This document shows, piece by piece, positions 28,527-28,580 of a stretch of DNA of 28,580 nucleotides. Source of the stretch: CALMFT01 sp964563595 (GTDB lineage Bacteria; Patescibacteriota; Gracilibacteria; Absconditabacterales; Absconditicoccaceae); NCBI GenBank assembly GCA_964563595.1, contig CAZLWR010000013.1, forward strand, positions 1-28,580. Reading direction: 5' to 3'. The notes under the pieces were generated by a model. It worked only from the letters and a program-made list of their open reading frames with translations, did no database searches and was not told the DNA's origin. The stretch's first letter is position 1. Every line of letters starts with the position of its first letter. The position numbers and the translations under genes are program-made.

Positions 28527-28580
28527 TGGGGATTCGTCTAATGGTAGGACACCGGACTTTGACTCCGTTTATCTAGGTTC
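28527..28580 (+). tRNA. tRNA-Gln (UUG), 3' end cut by window
   Basis: The acceptor 5' strand TGGGGAT is followed by a D arm with GTC/GAC stem and AATGGTAG loop. The anticodon arm CCGGA-CTTTGAC-TCCGT puts TTG at the anticodon, reading CAA. The first stem pair is a C-U mismatch. U1 and the GGGGAT start fit bacterial tRNA-Gln. The T arm begins with AGGTTC at the window edge; the rest lies outside. Confidence 0.85.

Noticed and set aside
1..28580. CRISPR array, insertion sequence or prophage
   Set aside because: No regularly spaced repeats, transposase, integrase or terminal repeats were seen.

Overview
The window comes from a bacterium that reads UGA as glycine (translation table 25), as described for Absconditabacteria (SR1) and Gracilibacteria of the candidate phyla radiation. 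Nearly every long gene contains in-frame TGA at positions where the protein family has glycine: the Walker A loop of FtsK, the Gly-Gly of EF-G domain IV, motif 3 of AsnRS and the SAM-binding DGTLGHGGH of RsmH. All 22 stop codons seen are TAA (15) or TAG (7), never TGA. Composition is AT-rich and starts generally lack a Shine-Dalgarno sequence. The sequence does not show which of the two phyla this is. There are no mobile elements, rRNA genes or CRISPR arrays. A run of 10 N at 18850-18859 marks an assembly gap inside a gene.

Layout: (1) 1-2530, minus strand: asnS (partial), a 475-bp stretch without a convincing gene, and two small unknown genes. (2) 2727-7721, plus strand: two large proteins, a three-TM protein with PKD repeats and a protein with a peptidoglycan-binding-like region, read from a consensus promoter. 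(3) 7728-12592, minus strand: family 2 glycosyltransferase, an unknown helical protein, fusA, and a predicted lipoprotein with a caspase-like His/Cys pair. (4) 12730-15083: a membrane protein (+) converging on a WecG/TagA/CpsF glycosyltransferase (-). (5) 15132-17506, plus strand: small unknown gene, hisS, ndk. (6) 17576-19287, minus strand: secreted Ig-like protein with a C-terminal TM anchor, behind a consensus promoter carrying a palindrome. (7) 19431-24849, plus strand: rsmH, an ftsL-like gene, an AMMECR1-like gene, sufC, ftsK and a small membrane protein. (8) 24929-28360, minus strand: a DsbA-like thioredoxin and pheT. (9) a tRNA-Gln(UUG) cut by the window end.

The gene set is mostly core informational and cell-division functions (AsnRS, HisRS, PheT, EF-G, RsmH, FtsL, FtsK, NDK) with envelope proteins between them. 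The most unusual signal is not a gene. The 9-mer ATAATCWGA occurs 26 times, 13 in each orientation, inside genes in several reading frames and between genes. By my estimate from base composition about one or two would be expected. Its density, about one per 1.1 kb, and lack of strand bias resemble a DNA uptake signal sequence, though no function can be proven from this window.
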